A DNA stretch of 64,000 nt from NCBI GenBank assembly GCA_964529975.1, contig CAZGXW010000005.1, positions 3,798 to 67,797 of the forward strand, given 5' to 3'. This stretch comes from JADFMN01 sp964529975. Its GTDB lineage: Bacteria; Armatimonadota; Fimbriimonadia; Fimbriimonadales; Fimbriimonadaceae. The notes beneath the pieces were generated by a model. The model made no database searches, was not told where the DNA came from, and saw nothing but the letters and a program-made list of their open reading frames with translations. Each line of letters starts with the position of its first letter. The first letter of the stretch is position 1. The position numbers and the translations under genes were made by a program. Below are positions 1 to 7,627 of the stretch, one piece after another.

Positions 1-1304
1 CCGTTGCTGAGCCAGGGCAGGCGCTCTTCCGAGCGACTGCGGACAACGGACTGACCTTCCGGGCGCAGAACCAACTTTCGGACTCCTATGTGCTGCGCCT
101 GACCACCAGAGGCGGCGCGACGGTCGACGTGCTTCTGTTTGGAGAGGCGCGAACGCCGCAAGAGACCAACGCCGTGGTGGACGTCCTCGATTTCAGCGCA
201 CCGCCGGGCGAGACGTGGGCGGAGTTCAAAGTGCCCTTGTCGTCGATCGCCGGCGAGGACGTCGTCGAGATCCGGCTTTGTCCGCCTCGTCTTGCGAGTT
301 GGTACGAGCGTGAATCGGACGGCAGCAAGCCTGTTCGCATCACTGCGATCACGGTAGGAGCGCTCGGCCCGGGCGCGAGTACAGGCAAGGCGCCGAACGC
401 CGACATGGAGTGGCTTCGCAACGCGAAGGAGCCGCTCGACGAGCAGTCTGCGGCGCTGATGAAACTGCAGTTGCTCAACCCCGACCCGGCGATGCGTCTC
501 AACGCGCTTGGCGCAATGACGCGCATCAAGCACCCCGCGCTGATCCCCGAGATCGCGATGAGCACGAACAGCGGGTCGCACGGCGAGGCGTACCTTGCGA
601 TCCAAGCGTTGAAGCACCAGGACGACGACCGCGCCTGGTCGCAGATCGCGTTCACCGCTGTCCGCGGTCCACTGGGCCACAACTATCTGTTCGCTGCAGA
701 GGCTCTCGCTTCGAAAAACGACCCTGTCACGATCGAACTGCTCAGCATTCCACTAATCTCGCGCAGCCGTCATGCCCGGATTGCGTCTGTGCGCGCCCTG
801 AACGCGTTCGATGGCGAGCAGGCTGGGATCGTCGCCGCAGCGACGCTCGGAAACGGCGACCCGGACCCTAGCGTTCGCTACGCTTTGGTCGCGAAAGCGA
901 GACCCGACAGCGAACTGTTCGCGCGGCGCGTGCTCTTCGCGGCCGTCAACGACGACAGCGAGTGGGTGCGCGGGATGGCGTACCTGAGCCTGATCGATTC
1001 TCCTTTCGAAGCGATCCGCGACGAGGCCCTGCGCGGCGTGCGCGACGAAAGCGTGGGCATTCGGCTCGCACTCCTCACGTCGATGGCGCTCAGTCCCAAG
1101 GCGCACTATCGCTCCGCACTCCGTATGGCGATCGTCGACCAAGTCGCCATCGTGCGTGCGGCGACGCTCCGAGCGTTCGCCGAGCAGCCAGGCGAAGTGC
1201 AGGTCGCAGAGATTCAGAACGTGCTCAACGACAAAAGCCCCTTGGTTCAAGCGGCGCTCAAAGAGCTTGCGACCAAGAAGGGCCTTCAAATCCCACCGCA
1301 ATGA
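1..1304 (+). CDS. HEAT-repeat protein with N-terminal beta-sandwich domain, 5' end cut by the window
   Basis: The reading frame is open from base 3, so the true start lies outside the window; the GTG at 90 is only an internal candidate. The first 120 or so visible residues alternate short hydrophobic strands and end in a segment resembling a carbohydrate-binding or jelly-roll fold. From about residue 130 to the end, helical repeats recur every 30-35 residues (PALIPEIAM, HARIASVRALNAF, SVRYALVAKA, SVGIRLALLTSMAL, AIVRAATLRAFAEQ), typical of HEAT repeats, which act as protein-binding scaffolds. The partner is unknown. The stop overlaps the rpiB start as ATGA, so the two are probably co-transcribed. 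Repeats are clear; the N-terminal domain is a guess. Confidence 0.8.
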   Translation, partial: VAEPGQALFRATADNGLTFRAQNQLSDSYVLRLTTRGGATVDVLLFGEARTPQETNAVVDVLDFSAPPGETWAEFKVPLSSIAGEDVVEIRLCPPRLASWYERESDGSKPVRITAITVGALGPGASTGKAPNADMEWLRNAKEPLDEQSAALMKLQLLNPDPAMRLNALGAMTRIKHPALIPEIAMSTNSGSHGEAYLAIQALKHQDDDRAWSQIAFTAVRGPLGHNYLFAAEALASKNDPVTIELLSIPLISRSRHARIASVRALNAFDGEQAGIVAAATLGNGDPDPSVRYALVAKARPDSELFARRVLFAAVNDDSEWVRGMAYLSLIDSPFEAIRDEALRGVRDESVGIRLALLTSMALSPKAHYRSALRMAIVDQVAIVRAATLRAFAEQPGEVQVAEIQNVLNDKSPLVQAALKELATKKGLQIPPQ

Positions 1305-1732
1305 GACTCGTCTTCGCATCCGACCACGCAGGCTATGCCTTGCGCCGACACCTCGTCGAGCGAGCGATCGCGCAGGGGCACGACGTGACCGAGGTCGGTG
1401 CACCGAGCGACGACGCGTACGACTATCCCGACGCAGCGGACGAAGGCGTGAAGGCCCTCCCTGGCGCGGATTTCGGCGTGTTCATCTGCGGATCGGGGAT
1501 CGGCATCTGCATCCGTGCGAACCGGCACCCGGGTGTGCGCGGGGCTCCGGTCACCAACGTCGAGGCGGCGAGGCTCGCCCGAGAGCACAACGACGCCAAT
1601 GTGCTTTGCCTGGGACAGCGGACCACGCCTCCCGACCTTGCTGAGCGCATTCTGGACGCTTTTCTGGCCGAGCCCGCCAGCCAAGAGGAGCGGCACCTAC
1701 GGCGGGTCCGCAAGTTGGATGGGAACGTTTAG
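1301..1732 (+). CDS. rpiB: Ribose-5-phosphate isomerase B
   Basis: A 143-residue RpiB/LacAB-family sugar isomerase that interconverts ribose 5-phosphate and ribulose 5-phosphate in the non-oxidative pentose phosphate pathway, in the cytoplasm. The N-terminal SDHAG motif (residues 7-11) binds the substrate. The glycine-rich ICGSGIGI segment carries the family's catalytic Cys63, and EHNDANVL (95-102) supplies the conserved His and Asn. The length matches the family. The ATG at 1301 overlaps the upstream stop by four bases. A ribulose-phosphate 3-epimerase, another enzyme of the same pathway, sits far away at 57970-58623. The close relatives LacA/LacB cannot be fully excluded, but no lactose genes are nearby. 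Confidence 0.93.
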   Translation: MRLVFASDHAGYALRRHLVERAIAQGHDVTEVGAPSDDAYDYPDAADEGVKALPGADFGVFICGSGIGICIRANRHPGVRGAPVTNVEAARLAREHNDANVLCLGQRTTPPDLAERILDAFLAEPASQEERHLRRVRKLDGNV

Positions 1733-1767
1733 GCCGTTTACGGCATAGAATCTGAGAGAGTCTGGGC

Positions 1768-3066
1768 ATGCAGGACGCAAAGAAGAGCCTTGTCGCCGCG
1801 CTTGGAGTGCTGGCCGTGATCGGCGCGACCGTCGGCGGAACGATGGTCCGGGGCCGCATGGAGGTCGGACCGGGTCTGCCGATCGGGGGCTCGGTGACGA
1901 TGGACGCGCTCGTGTCCTCGACACAGGGCGTTCCTGGCATCGACGAGGGCAAGCCCGACCCCGTCTCCGAGGCCACGTACTTCTACCGTCTGACCCAACT
2001 CCTTGAAGAAGAGTACGTCGATCCGATCAAGGACCACGACGCTCTGGCGATCGGGGCGGTCCGCGGGATGGTCAACTCGCTCGCGGACAGCGACACACTG
2101 TTCTACAAGCCCGACCAAATGCAGGCATTGCGCGGGCGGCTCGAGGGCAACTTTGAAGGTATCGGCATCGAACTGCGCCTGGCATACAACCAAGAGGAAC
2201 TGAAGAAACTGCAGAACCGCTCGATCGGCGCTGGCGGAGCCGAGTCGGACATCAATTTTGATCCTTTGCTCTTGATCCCTACAGTGGTGGTCTCGACCGT
2301 GGTCCCCGACGGGCCGGCCGACAAGGCAGGCATCAAGGTCGGCGACAGGATCTTGCGCGTCGGCGACAAGTGGGCTTTGTCTTCGGTCGAAGTCGACAGA
2401 CTTCGCCAAATGCGCGCGGACTTCGACGCGGGCAAGATCACGAACAAGCAGTTGCTCGAGTGGACAGAGTCGTTCCGGGCGAAGTTCGAGGCTGCTATTC
2501 CTCCTGGAAAGGCCGCGGAGAAACTCGTCGTCGGAAAGAGCGGCGCCGTAGAGGTCGCTTGGACTGGAGCAGACGGCAAGGAGCGGTCTGCGAAGATCGC
2601 GCGCGGAGTGTCGAGCCTTAACGGTTGCGAACTTGGCGAGAGCCGCATGGTCTTGAGGTTTTTTGGCGGTGTCGACGAGTTTCTTGCAGAGCAATCGCTT
2701 CCTGAGCAATTGACGATCGATCTGCGGCAGAGCACGATGGGCGACGTCGAGGCAATGCGCAAGTGCCTCGCGATCCTCGCGCCAGCCGGCGACTACGGAC
2801 TGATCGCTCGTGAGCAGTCGGGCACTGAGGTGCGGCTGCAGGTCAATGGAAAGTCCGAGGTGAGGCGCAAGTACAAACTGATCGTCGACGACTCGACGTG
2901 GGGCGCGGCGGCGGCGTTCGCCGACGCGCTTTCTGCCGCAGGACTTGCCACGATCGAGGGCACGATGGGGCCCGACCGTCCTTGGATCGAGGTCTTTGAA
3001 CTCCCCGACGGCAGCGGATACACGCTGCGGACCGGCACGTTCCAGGCGAAGGGGGCCTCAAAGTGA
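1768..3066 (+). CDS. Degenerate S41 (CtpA-like) peptidase with PDZ domain, probably inactive
   Basis: A 432-residue envelope protein: an N-terminal membrane anchor or signal (residues 8-27), a helical prodomain-like region, a PDZ domain (about 175-215, with DGPADKAGIKVGDRI) interrupted by a charged helical insert, and an S41 peptidase core recognisable from LTIDLRQSTMGD. The active site is lost. Where the family has GGSAS with the nucleophilic serine, this protein has DDSTWGAAAA with Gly379 at that position. The general-base lysine of the GKST motif is absent as well. The next gene, overlapping by four bases, is an intact paralogue, so this may be a regulatory or scaffolding partner. Upstream TAGAAT (1746-1751) may be its -10 box. 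Confidence 0.8.
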   Translation: MQDAKKSLVAALGVLAVIGATVGGTMVRGRMEVGPGLPIGGSVTMDALVSSTQGVPGIDEGKPDPVSEATYFYRLTQLLEEEYVDPIKDHDALAIGAVRGMVNSLADSDTLFYKPDQMQALRGRLEGNFEGIGIELRLAYNQEELKKLQNRSIGAGGAESDINFDPLLLIPTVVVSTVVPDGPADKAGIKVGDRILRVGDKWALSSVEVDRLRQMRADFDAGKITNKQLLEWTESFRAKFEAAIPPGKAAEKLVVGKSGAVEVAWTGADGKERSAKIARGVSSLNGCELGESRMVLRFFGGVDEFLAEQSLPEQLTIDLRQSTMGDVEAMRKCLAILAPAGDYGLIAREQSGTEVRLQVNGKSEVRRKYKLIVDDSTWGAAAAFADALSAAGLATIEGTMGPDRPWIEVFELPDGSGYTLRTGTFQAKGASK

Positions 3067-4316
3067 AACGGCTCGGCAAGGGCGTCTTGTTCGTCGCACT
3101 GGTCGCGTTCGCCTTTTGCGCCGGGTTCTCTTGGCGAGACCTGCGGATCGGCGAGGGCCCGTCGCGCGACGCGTTCTCCCGGCTCATGTCCGGGAAGATC
3201 GACGACGGTCCGACTCCCACCCAACTTTTCCGCGACAACTATCACCAGATCCTGACGCGGTTCCACCGCCCGATCGAGCCTAGCAAACTGCGCAACGCCG
3301 GGATGGAGGGCATGTTTGCGTCGCTCGGCGACCCGCACACGCTCTTCATGGAGCCGCAGTCCGCCGAGAACTTCGCGATCGAGACGAAGGGCAACTATGC
3401 AGGGATCGGCGCGCGCCTCGGACCTGACCCCCTCGGTGCGCGCGTCGGCACGGTGTTCAGCAACGGCCCTGCCGAGAAGGCGGGCCTCAAGGTCGAAGAT
3501 CTTGTCGTCAAAGTCGGCGACGTCGACATCGCTGGGATGTCGATCGACGAGATCGTCGAACATATCCGCGGAGGCGAGGGCACGCCCGTGACGCTCGTCG
3601 TGCACAGGAACAACGCCAGCGAGCCGATAGAGATTACGATCCACCGCGCGATCGTCATCGTCCCAACGGCACAGGGGATGATGATCGAGGGTACGAAGGT
3701 CGGCTACATCAAGGTCGAACAGTTCGCGGAGACGACTGTAGACCAGTTCGACATGGCGCTCGCAGAGGTTCTGCGCAACGAACCCGAGGGCCTGGTCATC
3801 GATATGCGCGACAACCCAGGCGGGCTCCTGGACACGGCCGTGCTGATGCTGAGCCGTTTTATCGAAGGCAAGACCGTCGTGTGGATGAAGGAGCGCACTG
3901 GTGGACGCAAGGAGTCTCGCGCTCCCGTCGGACGCGCAGCAGGTTTCAAAGGGCCGATCATCGTCCTGATCAACGGTGGATCGGCGAGTGCGTCTGAAAT
4001 CTTTGCCGGCGTCATGCGCGACTACAAACTCGCGACGCTCGTCGGCGAGCACACCTACGGCAAGTCGACGGTGCAGTCGGCGATCCTCCTCAAGGACATG
4101 TCGACGGCCAAGATCACGATCGCGAGGTACTACCTGCCCAGCGGCGAGAACTTCAGCCGCGTGGTCGACGAGGACGGAACGTACGTGAGCGGTGGCATCA
4201 AGGCCGATCACACGGTCGAACTCGATCGCGACGTGCCTTGGGAGCTTGGCATGCCTGACAAAGACGCCCAACTCGCCGAAGCGATCCGGCTGATCGACCA
4301 GAAACTCGGACGCTAG
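3063..4316 (+). CDS. S41-family carboxy-terminal processing peptidase (CtpA)
   Basis: A 417-residue periplasmic serine protease that trims or degrades proteins from their C-termini. It has an N-terminal membrane segment (residues 7-23), a helical region, a PDZ domain (about 115-195, with SNGPAEKAGLKVEDLVV) and a complete S41 core. VIDMRDNPGG is the family signature, GGSASAS holds the nucleophile Ser309, GKSTVQ holds Lys334 and Gln338, giving the expected Ser-Lys-Gln set. The length is usual for CtpA/CtpB. It overlaps the degenerate paralogue upstream by four bases, so the two are one transcription unit. Its TAG stop interlocks with the stop of the convergent permease gene through CTAG (4313-4316). 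Confidence 0.92.
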   Translation: MKRLGKGVLFVALVAFAFCAGFSWRDLRIGEGPSRDAFSRLMSGKIDDGPTPTQLFRDNYHQILTRFHRPIEPSKLRNAGMEGMFASLGDPHTLFMEPQSAENFAIETKGNYAGIGARLGPDPLGARVGTVFSNGPAEKAGLKVEDLVVKVGDVDIAGMSIDEIVEHIRGGEGTPVTLVVHRNNASEPIEITIHRAIVIVPTAQGMMIEGTKVGYIKVEQFAETTVDQFDMALAEVLRNEPEGLVIDMRDNPGGLLDTAVLMLSRFIEGKTVVWMKERTGGRKESRAPVGRAAGFKGPIIVLINGGSASASEIFAGVMRDYKLATLVGEHTYGKSTVQSAILLKDMSTAKITIARYYLPSGENFSRVVDEDGTYVSGGIKADHTVELDRDVPWELGMPDKDAQLAEAIRLIDQKLGR

Positions 4317-5395
4317 CCGGACTTGGGGTCAGCGAGGGCCCGCAGACCGTCGCCGACGAAGTTCAGCGCGAAGATCGTGAGGCTCAGGATCAAGCACGGC
4401 CAGAGCAGCATGATCGGATAACTGTTCATGTTCACGCGCCCCATCTGGATCATGCCGCCCCAACTGGGAGTGGGCTGCTGGATGCCGATGCCGAGAAAAC
4501 TCAGCGCGCTTTCCGCCAGGATCACGCTCGCGACGTCGATCATAGCGACTGCGAGAAGGATGCCCCAGAGGTGCGGAAGAATGTGCTTGACGACCAAGTA
4601 GGACGTGGATGCGCCCAACGTCTTCGAAGCGACCACGTAGTCTCGGTCCTTGAGGCTCGCCATCTGCGTGCGGACCAGACGCGCCACGGCGGGCCAAGAG
4701 GTGATCGACAGTGCGATGATCATCGCCTCGAACCTCAAGTTCCAGATCCCAACAATCAGGATCGCGAGAAGGATGTCGGGAAAGGCGAACATCGCGTCGG
4801 TGAGGCGCAGCACTGGCACACGGATCCACTTCGGCGCGAACACCCCAAGGGTTCCCATGACGATGCCGACAAGGAGCGCCAGGATCTGCACGACAAAGCC
4901 GATCATCAGCGAGAGCCTAGCTCCTTGTGCCAGCCTGGCGAACACGTCCCTCCCGACCTCATCGGTCCCGAGCCAGAAGGTCTTTGAAGGCGGCATGAAC
5001 GGGTCTGCGTCAACTTGTCGCTCGCGCGTCAGTTCGAACTCCTTCGGCGGCTCGTCGCCGCGGAACACCAAGAGACCGACGGGCGATCCCTTCTCACCGG
5101 AGAGCAGCGCCTCGACGTCTTTGGTCGACTTGCCTGCGACCCTTTGACCGTCGATCTCATTGATGATGTCGCCGCGCAAAACGCCCTTGGCGTGCGCCGG
5201 CGTCCCTTCAGCGACGTAGTTGACGACGAAGCCCATCGGCCCCGATTCGCCGCGCGCACCGACGTCGAAGAGGTCCTGTTTGGCTTGGTCCAGTGGACTG
5301 TGCCGGATCACAGGGCCGACGATCGCGAAAACCACCAGCAGCGCGAGATAACTCACGCCGACCCAGAACAGCCAGTCGAGGCGCCGCTTCTTCAT
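4313..5395 (-). CDS. DppC/OppC-type ABC permease with inserted PDZ domain
   Basis: A 360-residue inner-membrane permease subunit of a dipeptide/oligopeptide ABC importer. After a first transmembrane helix (residues 9-30) the usual DppC periplasmic segment is interrupted by a PDZ domain (about 48-126: GFVVNYVAEGTPAHAKG, LRGDIINEIDG). The family then resumes with FWLGTDEVGRDVFARL (140-155) and the five-helix permease core; the ATPase-contacting loop is around 240-270 (KTLGAS). The ATG overlaps the dppB-like stop by four bases, so the two are translationally coupled. No binding protein or ATPase gene is in the window. The PDZ insertion is unusual; reading it as peptide C-terminus recognition is inference. 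Confidence 0.9.
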   Translation of the reverse strand: MKKRRLDWLFWVGVSYLALLVVFAIVGPVIRHSPLDQAKQDLFDVGARGESGPMGFVVNYVAEGTPAHAKGVLRGDIINEIDGQRVAGKSTKDVEALLSGEKGSPVGLLVFRGDEPPKEFELTRERQVDADPFMPPSKTFWLGTDEVGRDVFARLAQGARLSLMIGFVVQILALLVGIVMGTLGVFAPKWIRVPVLRLTDAMFAFPDILLAILIVGIWNLRFEAMIIALSITSWPAVARLVRTQMASLKDRDYVVASKTLGASTSYLVVKHILPHLWGILLAVAMIDVASVILAESALSFLGIGIQQPTPSWGGMIQMGRVNMNSYPIMLLWPCLILSLTIFALNFVGDGLRALADPKSG

Positions 5396-6369
5396 ACTTG
5401 CGACTCCCGGATGCGCGGATCGATCAGTTGTTGCGCGAGGTCGACGACCAGATTGACCGTGATGAACATGAAGCCCGTGACGAGCACACAGGCCATGATC
5501 ACCGGCGTGTCCCCTTTCTGGATCGCGTTGATAGCCTCGTGGCCGATCCCAGGGACAAGGAACGCGGTCTCGACGATGAACGAGCCGGTCAAGAGGTATC
5601 CGAAACTCGAGCCAATCCCTGTAAGCACGGGCAAGATCGCGTTGCGGAGCGCGTGTCGGATGTAGAGCCGCATCGAAGGCAGGCCCTTCGCGATGCCAAG
5701 ACGGATGAACTCTTGATTGAGCGTATCGATCATGCTGGCCCGCGTGAGTCGCGTGAGCGTGGCCATGGGCCGTGCGGCGAGGACGAGCACCGGCAGCACC
5801 ATGTAATAGAACTTGGGCGCGTCCATCATGGACTCTGGCTTCCAACTCAGCGGCAATACGCCTAGCCGTATCGCAAAGAAGTACGCGAGCACTGGAGCGA
5901 GCACGAAATTGGGCACAGTGACGCCGAGCGTGCTGAGGCTGAGCGCAAGGCGGTCGGCGAAGCGGTTCTCTTTGATCGCGCCGATCGTGCCGAGCAAGAG
6001 CGCAACGGCCGCCGCGAGCAAGATCGCCAGGAACGCCAACTGGATGGAGATCGGCAGGACCTTCTTGATGATCGAGGTGACCGGGTCGCGCGTGCCCGTG
6101 ATGCTCTGGCCGAGGTCGCCCTGCGCGGCGTTCCACATGTACTCGCCATAGCGGACCGGCCAGGGCCGGTCGAGGCCCATCTCGCGCTTCATCGCCTCGT
6201 AGCGCTCTTGGGTGAAGTTCTTTTCGCCGATCCTCACGAGTGCGGCGTCGCCGGGAGCGATCTCATCGGCCAGGAACGTGACGAGGGAGATGAAAACAAG
6301 GCTTGCGACCCCATAGAGGAGCCGCAAGAGCACGTTTCTGAGGATTCGGAGCCCGGACTTTCCTGCCAT
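5392..6369 (-). CDS. DppB/OppB-type ABC permease
   Basis: A 325-residue inner-membrane subunit of a peptide (or nickel/oligosaccharide) ABC importer and partner of the DppC-like protein that follows. It has a first helix with the DppB hallmark of an early large periplasmic loop containing LDRPWPVRYGEYMWNA and GDLGQSI, then five more helices. The cytoplasmic coupling loop is near residue 230 (IRLGIAKGLP), and the C-terminal DPRIRES tail is characteristic. It begins immediately after the cyclophilin gene (the stop TGA and the start ATG share a base) and overlaps the next gene by four bases. The substrate cannot be decided from the permeases alone. Confidence 0.92.
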   Translation of the reverse strand: MAGKSGLRILRNVLLRLLYGVASLVFISLVTFLADEIAPGDAALVRIGEKNFTQERYEAMKREMGLDRPWPVRYGEYMWNAAQGDLGQSITGTRDPVTSIIKKVLPISIQLAFLAILLAAAVALLLGTIGAIKENRFADRLALSLSTLGVTVPNFVLAPVLAYFFAIRLGVLPLSWKPESMMDAPKFYYMVLPVLVLAARPMATLTRLTRASMIDTLNQEFIRLGIAKGLPSMRLYIRHALRNAILPVLTGIGSSFGYLLTGSFIVETAFLVPGIGHEAINAIQKGDTPVIMACVLVTGFMFITVNLVVDLAQQLIDPRIRESQV

Positions 6370-6917
6370 CAGCCGCGAACGATCGCGACTGAAGTTACCT
6401 TATCGCCCAGGGCGACCTTGTTCACGATGGACATGTCCGAGACGACCTTTCCGAACACTGTTGAGGTGCCGTTGAGGAACCTGCTGTTCGCGAGCAGGAT
6501 GTAGAACTGGCTGTCGCCACTGTTCTTGTCCTGGTTCTGCGTGGCGAGGCCCACGGAACCAACCACGTTGTCGAAGCCTGTGTCCTCGAACGGGATGCGC
6601 GTGCCTGAGCCACCTGTGCCGAGCGTCCGGTCGTCCATGGGCTTCGTCTTCGAGCCTGGGTCTCCGAACTGGACCAGGAACGGGCGAGGGTCTTTGACGA
6701 CCCTAAAGAACTTCTGGCCGTTGTAAAAACCGCGCTCGGCCAAGCCGATGATGTGGGCCGTGGTCTTGGGAGCCTCCTTGGTGTAAAGGAGGATGTCGAT
6801 CTGGCCGCCGCCTTCTAGGCTCATTCGCATCACAGTCTCCCCAGGCTTCGGCTTGTACTGCGCGAATCCTAGGGCGGCGAGTGCGACTAGCAGAACGACG
6901 AGGATAGACCTGAGCAT
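6369..6917 (-). CDS. Secreted cyclophilin-type peptidyl-prolyl isomerase
   Basis: A 182-residue protein with a signal peptide (residues 1-19, ending ALGFAQ) followed by one cyclophilin domain. The family core is visible in FFRVVKD, QFGDPGSK, FEDTGFDN, VGLATQNQDKNSGDSQFYI and TSTVFGKVV. It should catalyse cis-trans isomerisation of prolyl bonds in the periplasm. I chose the ATG at 6917 because AAGGTG lies just upstream and the signal peptide begins there; a longer frame would overlap the GYF_2 gene. It sits directly before two peptide-permease genes and shares one base with the first. The usual catalytic Arg of the FHR motif is present as FFRV. Confidence 0.9.
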   Translation of the reverse strand: MLRSILVVLLVALAALGFAQYKPKPGETVMRMSLEGGGQIDILLYTKEAPKTTAHIIGLAERGFYNGQKFFRVVKDPRPFLVQFGDPGSKTKPMDDRTLGTGGSGTRIPFEDTGFDNVVGSVGLATQNQDKNSGDSQFYILLANSRFLNGTSTVFGKVVSDMSIVNKVALGDKVTSVAIVRG

Positions 6918-6969
6918 GCGTTCACCTTCATACCTTAGACGTCCCAGAGCTTGCCCGGGAACGCCAGAC

Positions 6970-7527
6970 TCAGTCTTCGAGCCTACGGCCGTACCCGTCC
7001 AACTTGACCCCGCCTGAAAGGATGACGATCCCATCGATCAGGGGCCAAATCCAGGCAATGCCGCACGTGATGATGCTCACAAACAACTGCAGGATTCCAT
7101 GGGCCAAGTAGCCGAGGTACAGCCTTCCCGCCCCGGGAACCACGATATTGAGCACACCGGCCGCGACCCGGCTCTTGTCGCTCTTTGGAGCGTGCGCCTG
7201 GATGTATTGCCAGCCCGCCTGACTGTGCAGGGTGTGGGTCTGGCCGTAGTCCGGAGCCATCGGCGTGATCGACCTTGGTGCCGTCGGCATGGGCGGCGGG
7301 CTGTAGGGCGGCGGAGTCGTGCCAGGCGCGGCGATTCCGAGGTCGCTTCGAAGTTCGGGCACGGTGCTCGCCTGTGACCAGTCCGCCATTCCCTGGCGCC
7401 AGATGTAGGTTTCGCCAGTGATGACGCCGTCGGCGGCCAATTCTCGTATCTGGGTCAGCGTCAATGGCCCGAGTTGGCCGTAGTGGCCGACGTAGTACCA
7501 TTCTGCCGCTGTTTGGGAATCGCTCAT
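6970..7527 (-). CDS. GYF_2 and TM2 domain membrane protein
   Basis: A 185-residue protein with an N-terminal GYF_2 (DUF4339) domain at about residues 8-60 (EWYYVGHYGQLGPLT, WRQGMADWS). A proline-rich linker follows at 68-95, then a C-terminal TM2 domain (about 115-180) with two membrane helices around a GAGRLYLGY motif. GYF_2 domains are thought to bind proline-rich peptides, and TM2 proteins are poorly characterised bacterial membrane proteins. No enzymatic activity is suggested. TAAACT 23 bases upstream could be a -10 box. It precedes the cyclophilin gene on the same strand by 52 bases and may be co-transcribed with it. Confidence 0.85.
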   Translation of the reverse strand: MSDSQTAAEWYYVGHYGQLGPLTLTQIRELAADGVITGETYIWRQGMADWSQASTVPELRSDLGIAAPGTTPPPYSPPPMPTAPRSITPMAPDYGQTHTLHSQAGWQYIQAHAPKSDKSRVAAGVLNIVVPGAGRLYLGYLAHGILQLFVSIITCGIAWIWPLIDGIVILSGGVKLDGYGRRLED

Positions 7528-7613
7528 GCCGCGCCGTCTGGGTGTTCGGGAGTTTATCTAATACTGAGCGGGGAGCCCAGGGGTTTCGGCCCGAGCCGGA
7601 GTCGACCCGCTGG

Positions 7614-7619
7614 TATCTT
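7614..7619 (+). promoter_or_regulatory. Putative -10 box (TATCTT) before gltX
   Basis: TATCTT fits TANNNT and ends eight bases before the gltX ATG. The intervening GGGGAG could instead act as a ribosome-binding site, so leaderless initiation is less certain here than elsewhere. No convincing -35 is seen. Confidence 0.35.
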
Positions 7620-7627
7620 GGGGAGCG

